From assembly GCF_003236315.1 (NCBI RefSeq), contig NZ_POTY01000014.1:1-48593 (forward strand): a stretch of 48,593 nt of DNA, given 5' to 3'. Origin of the DNA: Micromonospora craterilacus. GTDB lineage: Bacteria > Actinomycetota > Actinomycetes > Mycobacteriales > Micromonosporaceae. Made by a program: the position numbers and the translations under genes. Numbering within the stretch: the stretch's first letter is position 1; the number at the start of each line of letters is the position of its first letter. Positions 37,112-44,520 of the stretch are shown here, one piece after another. A model generated the notes under the pieces. The model made no database searches and had not been told where the DNA came from. It worked only from the letters and a program-made list of their open reading frames with translations.

Positions 37112-37777
37112 ATGTCGCGACGTCTGGTCAGCCTGACCCTGGACACCCTGGAGGACCTGCCCCGTCCGTGCCGGCAATGCGTCTACTGGGAGCTTGATCC
37201 GGTTTCGGCCGACCGTGCCTGCGCCGCCGGGGACCCGGGGCTGGAGAAGGAGGCGTGGGTCTCGCAGACCCTGCTGGAGTGGGGTTCCTGCGGCAAGCTG
37301 GTCTACGTCGACGGGATGCCGGCCGGCTTTGTCATGTACGCCCCGCCGGCCTACGTGCCCCGCTCGATGGCATTCCCCACCTCCCCGGTCTCCGCCGACG
37401 CGGCGCTGCTGATGACCGCGAACGTGGTGCCCGCTTTCTCCGGTGGTGGCCTCGGCCGGATGCTGGTGCAGGGGGTCGCCCGCGACCTGACCAAGCGTGG
37501 GATCAAGGCGATCGAGGCGTTCGGTGACGCCAAGTTCGGCGACGCCGCCGATCCGGCCGGCGCCTGCGTCGCGCCCGCCGACTTCTTCCTCTCGGTGGGC
37601 TTCAAGACCGTCCGTCCGCACCCCCGCTTCCCCCGGCTACGGCTGGAGCTGCGTACGGCGTTGAGTTGGAAGTCGGACGTCGAGTACGCGCTGGAGAAGC
37701 TGCTCGGCTCGATGAGCCCGGAGTCGCTGCTGCGCCCGGTCCGCCCCACCCCGGCCACTCGTTCCTCCGCCGGCTGA
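37112..37777 (+). CDS. GNAT-family N-acetyltransferase
   Basis: 221 aa from the ATG at 37112, with ggggaaag about 5 bp upstream. Acetyl-CoA-binding fold: GKLVYVDGMPAGFVMYAPP, then MTANVVPAFSGGGLGRMLVQGVARDLTKRGIKAIEAFGDA, where SGGGLGRML is the Q/RxxGxG/A pyrophosphate loop and the following helix is typical. A pair of Cys near the N-terminus (PRPCRQCVYWEL) could bind metal. Substrate unknown. Homologous GNAT genes next to the cwlM/trx/par region are common in actinomycetes. It converges on cwlM with a 26-bp gap. Confidence 0.85.
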   Translation: MSRRLVSLTLDTLEDLPRPCRQCVYWELDPVSADRACAAGDPGLEKEAWVSQTLLEWGSCGKLVYVDGMPAGFVMYAPPAYVPRSMAFPTSPVSADAALLMTANVVPAFSGGGLGRMLVQGVARDLTKRGIKAIEAFGDAKFGDAADPAGACVAPADFFLSVGFKTVRPHPRFPRLRLELRTALSWKSDVEYALEKLLGSMSPESLLRPVRPTPATRSSAG

Positions 37778-37803
37778 CCCGCCCGACGCCCCGCCGGCGC
37801 TGG

Positions 37804-38970
37804 TCAGTCGACCACGGTGCCCGCGGCGACCGCCGCGCGCAGCTCGCTCACGTCGATCGAGCCGGTCGGCACGTCGCGCTCGATCGGCAGGTACATCCGC
37901 TGCACCGCCGCCACGATCGCCTCGACCAGTTTGTCCCGGAACCGGGGGTCGACCAGCCGCTTCCGGTCGGCGGGCGAGGTGAGGTAACCGACCTCAATGC
38001 GTACCGCCGGCATCCGGGTGAGCCGGAGCAGGTCCCACGCCTTGGCGTGGGTACGGCAGTCGCGCAGCCCGGTACGCGCCACGATCTCCCGCTGGACCAG
38101 CCCGGCGAGCCGCTCCCCGGTCGCCGAGGTCACCCCGTTGTCGGTGCCGTAGTGGTACGTCGCCACCCCCTCGGCCTCCGGGTTGGCGTGCCCGTCGGTG
38201 TGCAGCGAGATGAACACGTCCGCGCCGAGGGAGTTGGCCAGCTGCGCCCGGTCGATGTCCGGCAGGCAGGTCTCCGGCGCTGGTCCACGGGTGAGCTGCA
38301 CCCGTACCCCCGACGCGGCGAGCCGGCCCTCCAGCCGGCTGGCCAGATCGTGCACCAGGTCCGCCTCGGTCCAGCGCAGCGGGCCGTCGGGCACCACCAC
38401 GCCCGGGTCGGTGCCACCGTGCCCGGGGTCGATGACCACCGTCCGGCCGACCAGCGTCGGCCCGGACTGCCGGATGGCGTCGGACTCGCGCAGCCACTGC
38501 GGCCGGCCGCCGACCACCTTGCGTCCGAGCCGGCGCAGCGCGCTCATGGTGTGCGGGCCGCAGGTGCCGTCCGGGGTCAGCCCGACCTCACGCTGGAACT
38601 GGGCCACTGCTCGGGAGGTGCGTACGCCGTAGATGGCGTCGGCCCGGCCGACGTCGTACCCCATCTCCAGCAACCGTTCCTGCAACGACCGGACGTCCTC
38701 GCCGGTGAGCGGCACCGGCACGGCGTGGTACAGGGTCCGGGCACCAAGGCGCCACCGGGCGGCGTCGAGCGCGCGCCAGGTCTCCGCACCGACCCGGCCG
38801 TCGACGCTGAGCCCGCGGGACTGCTGGAACGCCCGCACGGCCTGTTCCGTGGCCGCGTCGAACTCGTCGTGGTACGGGCCGGTCGCCTTGGAGAGGAGGT
38901 CGAGACCGGTCAGCACCGTACGGATCTCGGTCACTGCTGGTCCCCGGTCACCGGGACGGATCGGACGCAC
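37804..38970 (-). CDS. cwlM: CwlM-type N-acetylmuramoyl-L-alanine amidase homologue
   Basis: 388 aa from the GTG at 38970 (VRPIRPGDRGPAVTEIR), with aaggggg 7 bp upstream. Two peptidoglycan-binding type 1 domains (about 1-70 and 85-150) precede an Amidase_3 domain (about 175-370) with the zinc and catalytic positions: VIDPGHGGTDPG (His about 184), TEADLVHDLA (Glu about 202), ISLHTDGHANPEAEG and VRIEVGYLTSPAD. No signal peptide is visible, which fits mycobacterial CwlM. That protein stays cytoplasmic and, when phosphorylated by PknB, activates MurA instead of cleaving wall; a similar regulatory role here is inference. The trx genes lie upstream on the same strand. Confidence 0.9.
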   Translation of the reverse strand: MRPIRPGDRGPAVTEIRTVLTGLDLLSKATGPYHDEFDAATEQAVRAFQQSRGLSVDGRVGAETWRALDAARWRLGARTLYHAVPVPLTGEDVRSLQERLLEMGYDVGRADAIYGVRTSRAVAQFQREVGLTPDGTCGPHTMSALRRLGRKVVGGRPQWLRESDAIRQSGPTLVGRTVVIDPGHGGTDPGVVVPDGPLRWTEADLVHDLASRLEGRLAASGVRVQLTRGPAPETCLPDIDRAQLANSLGADVFISLHTDGHANPEAEGVATYHYGTDNGVTSATGERLAGLVQREIVARTGLRDCRTHAKAWDLLRLTRMPAVRIEVGYLTSPADRKRLVDPRFRDKLVEAIVAAVQRMYLPIERDVPTGSIDVSELRAAVAAGTVVD

Positions 38971-39116
38971 GCACGACCCCCTTTGCACGGTCGGTGGCTG
39001 GCCGGGCCCGTCGGTGGCATGACGGCACCGCGACGGGGACCAGGTGGTCACCGGCGTCCGGCGGCCCCCGGGTTCGAGGTTATGCGTTGGGCGATGCGCA
39101 GGGGTGGAAAAACGCC

Positions 39117-39151
39117 TCGACCCCGTACCGGTGAGCCCGGCACGGGGTCGA
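39117..39151 (-). terminator. Intrinsic terminator of trxB-trxA
   Basis: TCGACCCCGT (39117-39126) pairs with ACGGGGTCGA (39142-39151); on the minus strand the stem is followed by ggcgTTTTT. It lies 21 bp after the trxA stop. Confidence 0.88.
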
Positions 39152-39172
39152 ATTGGCTGCGTCGCCGAGAGG

Positions 39173-39496
39173 TCAGAGCGCCGACTGGATCAACTTCACC
39201 AGTTCACCCTTGGGCTTGGCACCCGCGATCGACTGCACCGGCTCGCCGTTCTTGAACACGGTGAGCGTCGGCACCGACATCACGCGGTAGGTGCGGGCGG
39301 TTTCCGGGTTCTCGTCGATGTTGAGCTTGACGATGCTGACCTGGTCGCCCATCTCGCCGGCGATCTCCTCCAGCAACGGCGACACCTTGCGGCACGGCCC
39401 GCACCACTCGGCCCAGAAATCCACCAGGACCGGCTTGTCGGACTTGAGCACGTCGGCGGCGAAACTCGCGTCGGTGACCGACTTGGTTGCTCCCAC
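39173..39496 (-). CDS. trxA: Thioredoxin
   Basis: 107 aa. Small disulfide reductase; the active site is FWAEWCGPCRKVSP (Cys about 32 and 35), with the conserved cis-Pro in MSVPTLTVFKNGEPV. It is reduced by TrxB, encoded 30 bp upstream in the same operon, and supplies electrons to ribonucleotide reductase, peroxiredoxins and other targets. ATG start with GGAGG about 7 bp upstream. In Streptomyces the corresponding trxBA operon belongs to the SigR disulfide-stress regulon. Confidence 0.97.
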   Translation of the reverse strand: MGATKSVTDASFAADVLKSDKPVLVDFWAEWCGPCRKVSPLLEEIAGEMGDQVSIVKLNIDENPETARTYRVMSVPTLTVFKNGEPVQSIAGAKPKGELVKLIQSAL

Positions 39497-39526
39497 TGTT
39501 GACCCCTCCTCCGGGATGTTTCTCGT

Positions 39527-40477
39527 TCAGCCCTTGGGCAGCGTGGCGATGAAGCGTTCGGCGTCCAGGGCGGCCGCGCAGCCGGTGCCGGCCGCGGTGA
39601 TGGCCTGCCGGTACGTGTGGTCGACCAGGTCGCCCGCGGCGAAGACGCCGGGGATGCTGGTCCGGGTGCTCGGCGACTCGACCTTCACGTACCCCTCGCC
39701 GTCCAGTTCCACCTGCCCGCGGAACAGCTCGCTGCGCGGGTCGTGGCCGATCGCCACGAACACGCCGGTGACGTCGAGCACCTTGGCCTCGCCGGTGTGT
39801 ACGTTCCGCACCCGTACCCCGGAGACCTTGCCGTCCGCGCCGAGGATCTCCTCGATCACGGTGTTCCACTCGACCTTGATCTTGTCGTTGTTCAGCGCCC
39901 GCTCAGCCATGATCTTGCTTGCCCGGAACGAGTCCCGGCGGTGGATGATGGTGACCGACTCGGCGAAACGGGTCAGGAAGCTGGCCTCCTCCATCGCCGA
40001 GTCGCCACCTCCGACCACCACGATGTGCTGGTTGCGGAAGAAGAAGCCGTCGCAGGTGGCGCAGGAGGAGACACCGTGACCGAGGTACTCCTGCTCGCCC
40101 GGTACGCCGAGCGGGCGCCAGGCGGAACCGGTGGCGAGGATGACGGCCCTGGCCTGGTAGGCGGTCTCGCCGACCCAGACGGTGCTCAGCGCACCCGGGT
40201 GACCGGTGTCGGCCAGCTCGACCCGGGTGACGTCGTCGGTCAGGAACTCGGCACCGAACCGCTCGGCCTGCTTGCGCATGTTGTCCATGAGCTCGGGACC
40301 GAGGATGCCGTCCGCGAAACCGGGGAAGTTCTCCACCTCGGTGGTGGTCATCAGCGCGCCGCCGGACTGCACGCCTTCGATGATCAAGGGCTTGAGGTTG
40401 GCACGCGCCGCGTAGACCGCCGCGGTGTAACCGGCCGGCCCGGAGCCGATGATGACCAGGTTGCGGACCTCGTCCAC
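39527..40477 (-). CDS. trxB: Thioredoxin reductase
   Basis: 316 aa from the GTG at 40477 ([25 protein letters not shown]), with gggag 7 bp upstream. NADPH-dependent flavoprotein that reduces TrxA. The FAD-binding GSGPAG is at 11-16; the redox pair is CATC (about 139-142, [11 protein letters not shown]); the NADPH loop is [13 protein letters not shown]; the second FAD motif is [32 protein letters not shown]. The frame is open upstream to 40552 without domain character. A SigR/SigH-type promoter lies about 85-115 bp upstream. Confidence 0.97.
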   Translation of the reverse strand: MDEVRNLVIIGSGPAGYTAAVYAARANLKPLIIEGVQSGGALMTTTEVENFPGFADGILGPELMDNMRKQAERFGAEFLTDDVTRVELADTGHPGALSTVWVGETAYQARAVILATGSAWRPLGVPGEQEYLGHGVSSCATCDGFFFRNQHIVVVGGGDSAMEEASFLTRFAESVTIIHRRDSFRASKIMAERALNNDKIKVEWNTVIEEILGADGKVSGVRVRNVHTGEAKVLDVTGVFVAIGHDPRSELFRGQVELDGEGYVKVESPSTRTSIPGVFAAGDLVDHTYRQAITAAGTGCAAALDAERFIATLPKG

Positions 40478-40563
40478 TGCCGTCTCCCAATCGTTTGACT
40501 GCCGCCACCGGCGTACCCGCCGATACCGATCCGAGTGCCGACGCGGCGGCAACTGATGTGCAG

Positions 40564-40591
40564 AACGTCATCGTACGAACCGGGAATTCCC
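40564..40591 (-). promoter_or_regulatory. SigR/SigH-type promoter of trxB
   Basis: On the minus strand GGGAAT (40591-40586) and CGTT (40567-40564) are 18 bp apart, matching the disulfide-stress sigma consensus GGAAT-N18/19-GTT. The start would fall near 40555, giving a leader of about 80 nt. Confidence 0.7.
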
Positions 40592-40650
40592 GAGCCGGTC
40601 ATCCGGTGGGTCACGTCACGTGGACGGTCAAACGTACGGTGACTGCCGAT

Positions 40651-41715
40651 TCACCCTACCCGCGTCCGGTAGCGGGTGTCCGAGCCGGACCCCGGGACAC
40701 CACACTCGGGCCCGCTGACCCACGCCCAGTGCGCGCCGGCGACGTCCGTGAAGCGCACCACCAGTGCCGGGAACCCCTGGAAGCGGGCGTAGTCGACGAC
40801 GTCGAAGACCAGCGGCTCTTCGCCGTGCTCGGTGCTGATCTCGGCCAGGCAGGCGCTCAACGCCGCCTGGTCGCCGAGGCGTGCCAGGTCACCTGGCCCG
40901 GTGAGACGGCCCCCGTTCTCCATGGCGGCCCCGGGCCCGGACGGACTGGAGAACTGCTGCATCGTCGGTGCGGGGCTGGTCTTCGCCAACGCCTGCGGGG
41001 TGTAGTCCGTGCCACTGCTTTGCGGCGGGCTGACGATCTCGAAGGGACCCTTGGCCATCGTCCAGGGCCGTTCCGGCTCGGCGGCCGTTGCCCGCTCTTC
41101 GGACTCGCGGGAGTCGTACGCGTGGGGTACGACCGGGCTCCCGCCCTGATCGCTCAGCGCGGTGCCCGCCGTCGAGTCGGCACCCTGGTCGGGGCGGGCC
41201 AGTTGGAGGGCGCCCAGCCCGACGACCGCCGCGGCGGCGAGCGCGACCGGACCGGCCACCCGGGCCCAGCGGCGCCGGCGTCGTCCCGGGCGGGTCGGGG
41301 CGCTCCGCTCATGTCCCGGTCGGATGGTGCCGCTGGGCCGCCGGGGCCCACCGAGCGGCTGCGCCGGCACGGCGGCCGGCTTCGCGCCGATCGGAACCGC
41401 TTCGGGATCGTCGGCGGATTCGGGATCGTCGGCGGACGAGGCGCCCGCGGTCACCACGGGATCGGCGGCGTCCAACGCGGCGAGGATCCGGTCGGCGACT
41501 GCCGACGGCATCTCCGGCGCGGACCCACCCCATTCGGCCAGCTCGGCGCGGACACCGGCGACGGCCGGTGCCAGCAGAGCGTGGGCCTGCGCCCAGGCCG
41601 GATCCTCCGCGACGAGCCGAGCGACCTCAGCCTCCTCCTGGGTGCCGTCCAGCGCGCCGCCGAGGTAGTCGGCGAGCAGGTCGTGGTCGACCCCGCTGAA
41701 CTCCCCGGCACTCAC
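40651..41715 (-). CDS. Probable anti-sigma factor for the adjacent ECF sigma factor
   Basis: 354 aa. The N-terminal ~60 residues (DHDLLADYLGGALDGTQEEAEVARLVAEDPAWAQAHALL) resemble the cytoplasmic sigma-binding domain of anti-sigma factors, without a CxxC zinc motif. A ~90-residue Pro/Ala/Asp linker and an Arg cluster (RPGRRRRRW) precede one membrane helix (about 151-172, ARVAGPVALAAAAVVGLGALQLA). The remaining ~180 residues would be outside the membrane. Its GTG start overlaps the sigma factor stop (GTGA), the usual sigma/anti-sigma arrangement. The topology matches RsmA, the anti-SigM protein in mycobacteria, in the same gene order before trxB-trxA. Function is inferred from this. Confidence 0.72.
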   Translation of the reverse strand: MSAGEFSGVDHDLLADYLGGALDGTQEEAEVARLVAEDPAWAQAHALLAPAVAGVRAELAEWGGSAPEMPSAVADRILAALDAADPVVTAGASSADDPESADDPEAVPIGAKPAAVPAQPLGGPRRPSGTIRPGHERSAPTRPGRRRRRWARVAGPVALAAAAVVGLGALQLARPDQGADSTAGTALSDQGGSPVVPHAYDSRESEERATAAEPERPWTMAKGPFEIVSPPQSSGTDYTPQALAKTSPAPTMQQFSSPSGPGAAMENGGRLTGPGDLARLGDQAALSACLAEISTEHGEEPLVFDVVDYARFQGFPALVVRFTDVAGAHWAWVSGPECGVPGSGSDTRYRTRVG

Positions 41716-42458
41716 GCTTCCTCCTGGTTGGCACCCGGTCGGGATCGTCCCGACCCCGATCGGACGCTTTGCGGCGCTCTCGGGTTCCCGCGGGTGACCC
41801 CCGGCACGTCCGGATCGTCGGCGGGCGGCGGCTCACCACCGGAGCGCAGGTGGCCGAGCAGGACAGCCAGCCGGGCTCGGCCCCGTGCGCACCGGCTCTT
41901 GACCGTCCCCTCGGCCACGCCGAGGATCCGGGCGACCTCCGCGACCGGGTAGCCCTGCACGTCCACCAGCACGAGGGCGGCCCGCTGCTCGACCGGGAGC
42001 GCGGCCAGGGCGTCGCGAACGACCATCGCGGTGTCGTGGTCGCGTACCGGTGCGGCCGGCTCGACACCGCCGGTGCCGGAACCGTCGCCCGGGTCGTGGG
42101 TCCCGTCGGGCAGCGGCACCGTGGGGTGGGCCTGCCGGCGGCGGATCCGGTCGAGGCAGGCGTTCACCACGATCCGGTGCAGCCAGGTGGTGACGGCCGA
42201 GTCGCCCCGGAACCGGCCCGCGGCACGGTGGGCGGAGAGCAGTGCGTCCTGAAGCGCGTCGGCGGCCTCCTCACGGTCGCCGAGCGTACGCAGGGCCACC
42301 GCCCAGAGCCGGTCCCGGTGCCGGTGGAACAGCTCGGCGAACGCGTCCCGGTCGCCGTCGACATGCGCGCGCAGCAGGTCGAGGTCGCTGACCGGGTCGT
42401 CACCGGGTGCTCCGGCCTTCCGATCTCGGCCGGCGGGGCGTTCGTCGCGTACTTCCAT
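41712..42458 (-). CDS. sigM: ECF RNA polymerase sigma factor, SigM-like
   Basis: 248 aa. Sigma-2 region: LLRAHVDGDRDAFAELFHRHRDRLWAVALRTLGDREEAADALQDALLSAHRAAGRFRGDSAVTTWLHRIVVNACLDRIRRR. Sigma-4 region: ALAALPVEQRAALVLVDVQGYPVAEVARILGVAEGTVKSRCARGRARLA. The linker is Gly/Pro-rich, and a ~45-residue polar tail follows. The ATG at 42458 was chosen; a GTG codon directly precedes it. The name follows synteny with the mycobacterial murJ-sigM-rsmA-trxB-trxA-cwlM-parB-parA order. Its activity is probably held by the overlapping membrane anti-sigma gene downstream. Confidence 0.88.
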   Translation of the reverse strand: MEVRDERPAGRDRKAGAPGDDPVSDLDLLRAHVDGDRDAFAELFHRHRDRLWAVALRTLGDREEAADALQDALLSAHRAAGRFRGDSAVTTWLHRIVVNACLDRIRRRQAHPTVPLPDGTHDPGDGSGTGGVEPAAPVRDHDTAMVVRDALAALPVEQRAALVLVDVQGYPVAEVARILGVAEGTVKSRCARGRARLAVLLGHLRSGGEPPPADDPDVPGVTRGNPRAPQSVRSGSGRSRPGANQEEA

Positions 42459-42480
42459 CACCAGGTCCGGTGGAGGTGCC

Positions 42481-44082
42481 TCATGAGCCCTGGACCGTGA
42501 TCTCCTGAACGCCGAGCTTGAAGCCGTTCCCGCTCTGGGGCAGGTCGGTGATCCAGAACAGCAGGTACCGGTACTTCTGGTCGGCGTCGAAGCCGTTGAA
42601 GGCCATCGTGGTGCCGTCGTGCGCCTCGAAGGGCTGCCCGATCCGGTTCTTCAGGTACGCGGTGAGGACCTGGTCGTCACCGGTGCTGGTCGAGGGTGCG
42701 TTGACGGTGCCGGTGAGCAGCTCCGCCGAGGCGCCGGGGACGGAGAGGTTGACCTGCACCGACTTGACGGTGCGCTCGGCGCCGAGGTCGATCCAGACGC
42801 CCATGCCCCGCTTGAGGTTGCCGAAGTTGCTACGCGGGTAGGTCTCCGTCGACCAGCCCTCGTCCCGGTCACCGTCGAACACCTTCTCGGCGTCGCGGAC
42901 CTCGCTGCGGTTGCGGCTGTCGGGGTCGATGATCCGGGCAGCGCTGATCTTCAGGTTCCGGGTGACCGGTGCCGCTGGTTCCTCGCTAACGGGCGTGCTG
43001 GAAGTGGGGGCGGCGACCGGGCTGGTCTGTGGGTCCTCGTCGTCCCCGCCCAGCGTGTTGATGCCGATGAGCAGGCCCACCAGGGCCACTGCCAGCAGGC
43101 CGGCGATGCCCAGGGCGACCTTGCGCCCGCCCGCGGCGGCCAGCGGAGACGGCTCGTCGCCGGGCTCGGCGGCGAAACGCAACGGACCGCTGTTGTCGAG
43201 GTAGTCGTCGTCGGCGGGCACGTCGAGCCGGGCCAGCTCCGCGGACAGGACGTCCGACGAGGGTGGGGCGATCTCGGCGTCGAGCAGGTCCATCGTGAGA
43301 TCGTCGAGATAGGCCGGCACACCGGCCCGGACCTGACGCGGAGCCGCCGCCGCGCCACCGGCGTCCCGCACCGCGTCGGGGATGGCCGCCCGACCGTGCC
43401 CGGCGGTGGCACCCCGAAGTGGCGCCTCGGCGTGCGGCCAGTAGCCGGTCAGGGCGAAGTAGAGGATCCCGCCGACCGCCCGGACGTCGCTTTCCCGGGT
43501 GTCGGCACCGTCGGTGCGGGCGTCCGCCAGCACCACCCGGCCGTCGTCACTGATCATCACGGTGCCCGGGTGCACGTTGCCGTGCACCATGCCGGTGGCG
43601 TGCACGGCGGCCAGCGCGCTGGCGACCGCGTTGCCGACGGCGGTGGCCCGGCCACCGTCCATCGACCCGTCCGCGACCAGTTCCCGCAGCGACCGCCCGT
43701 CGACCCACTCCCGTACCACGTAGGCCCGGTCGGCCTCGTCGATCGCGTCGTAGACGCCGACCAGGTTGGGGTGGATGACCCGGCTGGCCGCGACGGCGGC
43801 CTGGAGCATCTCGGTGGCGGACTCGCCGCCCGGGTAGCGCAGCACGACCGCGACGGGCCGGCGCAGCACGACATCGACCCCACGCCAGACCAGCCGGCCC
43901 GCGCTGTCGTTGTTGATGTGCTCGACCAGTTCGTAACGCTCGGCGAGGATCTCACCGGCCGTGGGAGCACCGAAGGTCATGACCGGCGGAGTGGTCTCGT
44001 CCGCGTCCTGACCCTCGCCGACCTGGGTCACCCGTCCTCCCTCGGTGATCGTGTCGATCGATGGACCCGCGCTGCTGGGCAT
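42481..44082 (-). CDS. Membrane pseudokinase with extracytoplasmic discoidin-like domain (MurJ-partner type)
   Basis: 533 aa from the ATG at 44082, with gggaag 5 bp upstream. Residues ~40-290 have a Ser/Thr kinase fold, but the key residues are gone: the ATP-binding Lys is Arg (VVLRYP, about 82), HRD is HGN (VHGNVHPGT, about 167-169) and DFG is ADA (about 186-188). One membrane helix follows (about 321-343), then an outside domain of ~180 residues (AEKVFDGDRDEGWSTETYPRSNFGNLKRGMGVWIDLGAERTVKSVQVNLS) resembling a galactose-binding/discoidin fold. In Mycobacterium the same pseudokinase and outer domain are fused to the C-terminus of MviN/MurJ, where the phosphorylated form binds FhaA. Here it is a separate gene downstream of murJ. 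Confidence 0.85.
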   Translation of the reverse strand: MPSSAGPSIDTITEGGRVTQVGEGQDADETTPPVMTFGAPTAGEILAERYELVEHINNDSAGRLVWRGVDVVLRRPVAVVLRYPGGESATEMLQAAVAASRVIHPNLVGVYDAIDEADRAYVVREWVDGRSLRELVADGSMDGGRATAVGNAVASALAAVHATGMVHGNVHPGTVMISDDGRVVLADARTDGADTRESDVRAVGGILYFALTGYWPHAEAPLRGATAGHGRAAIPDAVRDAGGAAAAPRQVRAGVPAYLDDLTMDLLDAEIAPPSSDVLSAELARLDVPADDDYLDNSGPLRFAAEPGDEPSPLAAAGGRKVALGIAGLLAVALVGLLIGINTLGGDDEDPQTSPVAAPTSSTPVSEEPAAPVTRNLKISAARIIDPDSRNRSEVRDAEKVFDGDRDEGWSTETYPRSNFGNLKRGMGVWIDLGAERTVKSVQVNLSVPGASAELLTGTVNAPSTSTGDDQVLTAYLKNRIGQPFEAHDGTTMAFNGFDADQKYRYLLFWITDLPQSGNGFKLGVQEITVQGS

Positions 44083-44408
44083 GTGACTTCCCGCTCCGCC
44101 TTCGTATGGCACCGGCCAACCGGCCCCCAACGTGGCGCGCCGGTTCCTGCCGTACCCGTCGAGTGCGACCTTACCTGGGTTGGCCGTCTCCCCGACATGT
44201 CATCTTCCCGCCGTGACCGGCGAGGAGTTCGCAGTCGGGCGGACTCGTCCGGTTACGACCGTTGTCGGCCACGTTGCTGGCACATGTACTAGCCAATCTA
44301 GAGGCTGCCCACAACCGGCGTCCGCCGGGGCGGAGCAGGCTGTGACGGCGGGTCGGGCGACTGCGGGGTTCCCGTCGATCGGGCGACCATACTCGGCTTT
44401 CCGGTTGG

Positions 44409-44460
44409 TTATCCACAGGCTGACCCGACAGGTGAGCGGCGACGCGCGGAGTTATCCACA
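44409..44460 (+). promoter_or_regulatory. Pair of perfect DnaA boxes between murJ and the pseudokinase gene
   Basis: TTATCCACA at 44409-44417 and 44452-44460, same orientation, 43 bp apart (about four helical turns), in the 438-bp spacer. No other clear promoter elements were assigned in this spacer, and no gene is seen in it. Confidence 0.85.
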
Positions 44461-44520
44461 GGCGAATCCCCAACTGGTGATCCGCAGTCACTCTGGGTGT
44501 ACCGCTGCGGTCATCGGTGA

